A DNA stretch of 64,000 bases. It comes from Membranipora membranacea (Eukaryota > Bryozoa > Gymnolaemata > Cheilostomatida > Membraniporidae). Made by a program: the position numbers and the translations under genes. This document shows positions 63,374 to 64,000 of this stretch, one piece after another (the first letter of the stretch is position 1; every line of letters starts with the position of its first letter). Under the pieces are notes generated by a model. It saw only the letters and a program-made list of their open reading frames with translations. It was not told where the DNA came from and ran no database searches. Location of the stretch: assembly GCA_914767715.1 (NCBI GenBank), contig OU612065.1, positions 39,618,001-39,682,000 of the forward strand, in the 5' to 3' direction.

Positions 63374-63603
63374 TTGAAAAGTATTAAAATTGAAACATCA
63401 ATGATTGATTCAAAATTTACTTACAGTGCTGTTGTTGTAGATCGTACAGCATATTTGAATGGGCGGCAAAATACGCTCAAGGCTGACTTTACTGTTGGTT
63501 TGCAGTGTTGGATTGCAAGCTTTCCGGCTGAGGCTATCCGATTGATTAAGCTAGGATAATCTTCACCTCCGATCGACTGCCCCTCCCTGCCACTCCTGAT
63601 CAT
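63374..63603. other. Open, less AT-rich stretch of uncertain nature
   Basis: Open on both strands: minus 63603-63421 with IASAGKLAIQHCKPTVKSAL, plus 63374-63559 with LQCWIASFPAEAIRLIKLG. Its higher GC than the flanks and its open frames suggest either an exon of the minus-strand gene or a repeat fragment. I cannot decide. Confidence 0.3.
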
Positions 63604-63626
63604 GTTGTTGTCATATATCTGTGATA

Positions 63627-63884
63627 TCAGCGCTGATTTGACACTAAGTTGCCTGACTTGGGATCCCCAGAATGAGTCCGAGCATGCATGTCATTAGTTT
63701 CTGATACTTGGTCAACTCTCTGTAATAAAGCTCCCTGTGACGATATTGGCTGGTTTTGTGCTGGTTCTACTGGTGCAGGTTTACTTGAGGTAGTAGGCAG
63801 AGACCTGTTATAAAGGCTGTATCCTGATTCTAGGAGCGCATGCTCCTCAGTGCTCTCCCTTGTAAATTCACTCTGTGAAGGCAT
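63627..63884 (-). CDS. Ser/Thr/Gln-rich exon of the unknown gene
   Basis: An 85-codon open stretch (MPSQSEFTRE... to ...SGNLVSNQR) rich in Ser, Thr, Gln and Pro, typical of a disordered region. An upstream in-frame TAA lies at about 63902, within what would be intron if the GTAATT donor at 63903 is used. No matching acceptor in phase was found, so it is a first exon, an alternative exon or affected by a one-base error. Confidence 0.45.
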   Translation of the reverse strand: MPSQSEFTRESTEEHALLESGYSLYNRSLPTTSSKPAPVEPAQNQPISSQGALLQRVDQVSETNDMHARTHSGDPKSGNLVSNQR

Positions 63885-63903
63885 CGGGTATTTTGTGAAT
63901 TAC

Positions 63904-64000
63904 CTGCAGCTCTCTGAATCTGTAGAAGCAGGTTGTCCGAATCTGTATGAATCTGACTGTCTTCAAGACTGTTTCCAAAAAATACATATTGATCATCTCT
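63904..64000 (-). CDS. Partial exon at the window edge, unknown gene
   Basis: Reads YVFFGNSLEDSQIHTDSDNL and LLLQIQRAAG, ending in phase 1 at a CAG-GTAATT donor. It continues beyond the window and has the same polar, acidic composition as the exons to its left. Confidence 0.45.

Overview
This is a nuclear genome segment from an invertebrate animal. It is AT-rich, its genes are split by short GT-AG introns, and it carries a secreted lectin-type protein built from PAN/apple, F5/8C (fucolectin-like) and C-type lectin modules, together with 5S rRNA, a Ty3/gypsy relic and a MULE transposase relic. The phylum cannot be fixed from the sequence alone. Sponge, cnidarian, tunicate or another marine invertebrate would all fit.

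Layout. 1-1822: no recognisable gene. 1823-4197 (minus): five exons of a mosaic lectin gene, in the order PAN, PAN, F5/8C, C-type lectin. The PAN and F5/8C modules sit in symmetrical phase 1-1 exons. 5025-5438: a small inverted-repeat (hAT-MITE-like) element containing a tRNA-like sequence. Its right terminus touches the first base of the 5S array.

5439-52975: the dominant feature, a tandem array of 35 head-to-tail units of 1352-1362 bp plus about 55 bp of a 36th. Each unit has one 120-nt 5S rRNA gene on the minus strand, with the internal A-box/IE/C-box promoter and a T-run terminator, and about 1.24 kb of spacer. The spacers are almost identical. Length variation comes mostly from two neighbouring G homopolymers. 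Rare shared point variants recur every 4-5 units, so blocks of units have been copied as segments. The short open frames that recur in every unit are shadows of the 5S gene and spacer, not proteins.

53296-54121 (minus): weak exon-like pieces of unknown function. About 54600-56350 (plus): a decayed Ty3/gypsy pol fragment (RT, RNase H, start of integrase) with stops and frameshifts. 56443-57369: a 20-bp minisatellite. 58006-58548: a foldback element with about 129-bp arms around another tRNA-like core. 58758-60265 (minus): a MULE-type transposase relic broken by an 11-bp duplication, a 112-bp tandem duplication and a one-base frameshift. 61300-61600: a cluster of short palindromes and a tRNA-like A box. 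61715-64000 (minus): a multi-exon, probably host gene encoding an acidic, Ser/Thr/Gln-rich protein with no domain I recognise.

The 5S copies are the functional core: RNA polymerase III with TFIIIA would make the 5S RNA of the large ribosomal subunit from them. The flanks look like ordinary repeat-rich intergenic DNA. The strongest leads are the higher-order block structure of the array, a stable hairpin and splice-donor-like sites inside the spacer (possible linked small RNAs), and the exact meeting of a transposon end with the array edge.
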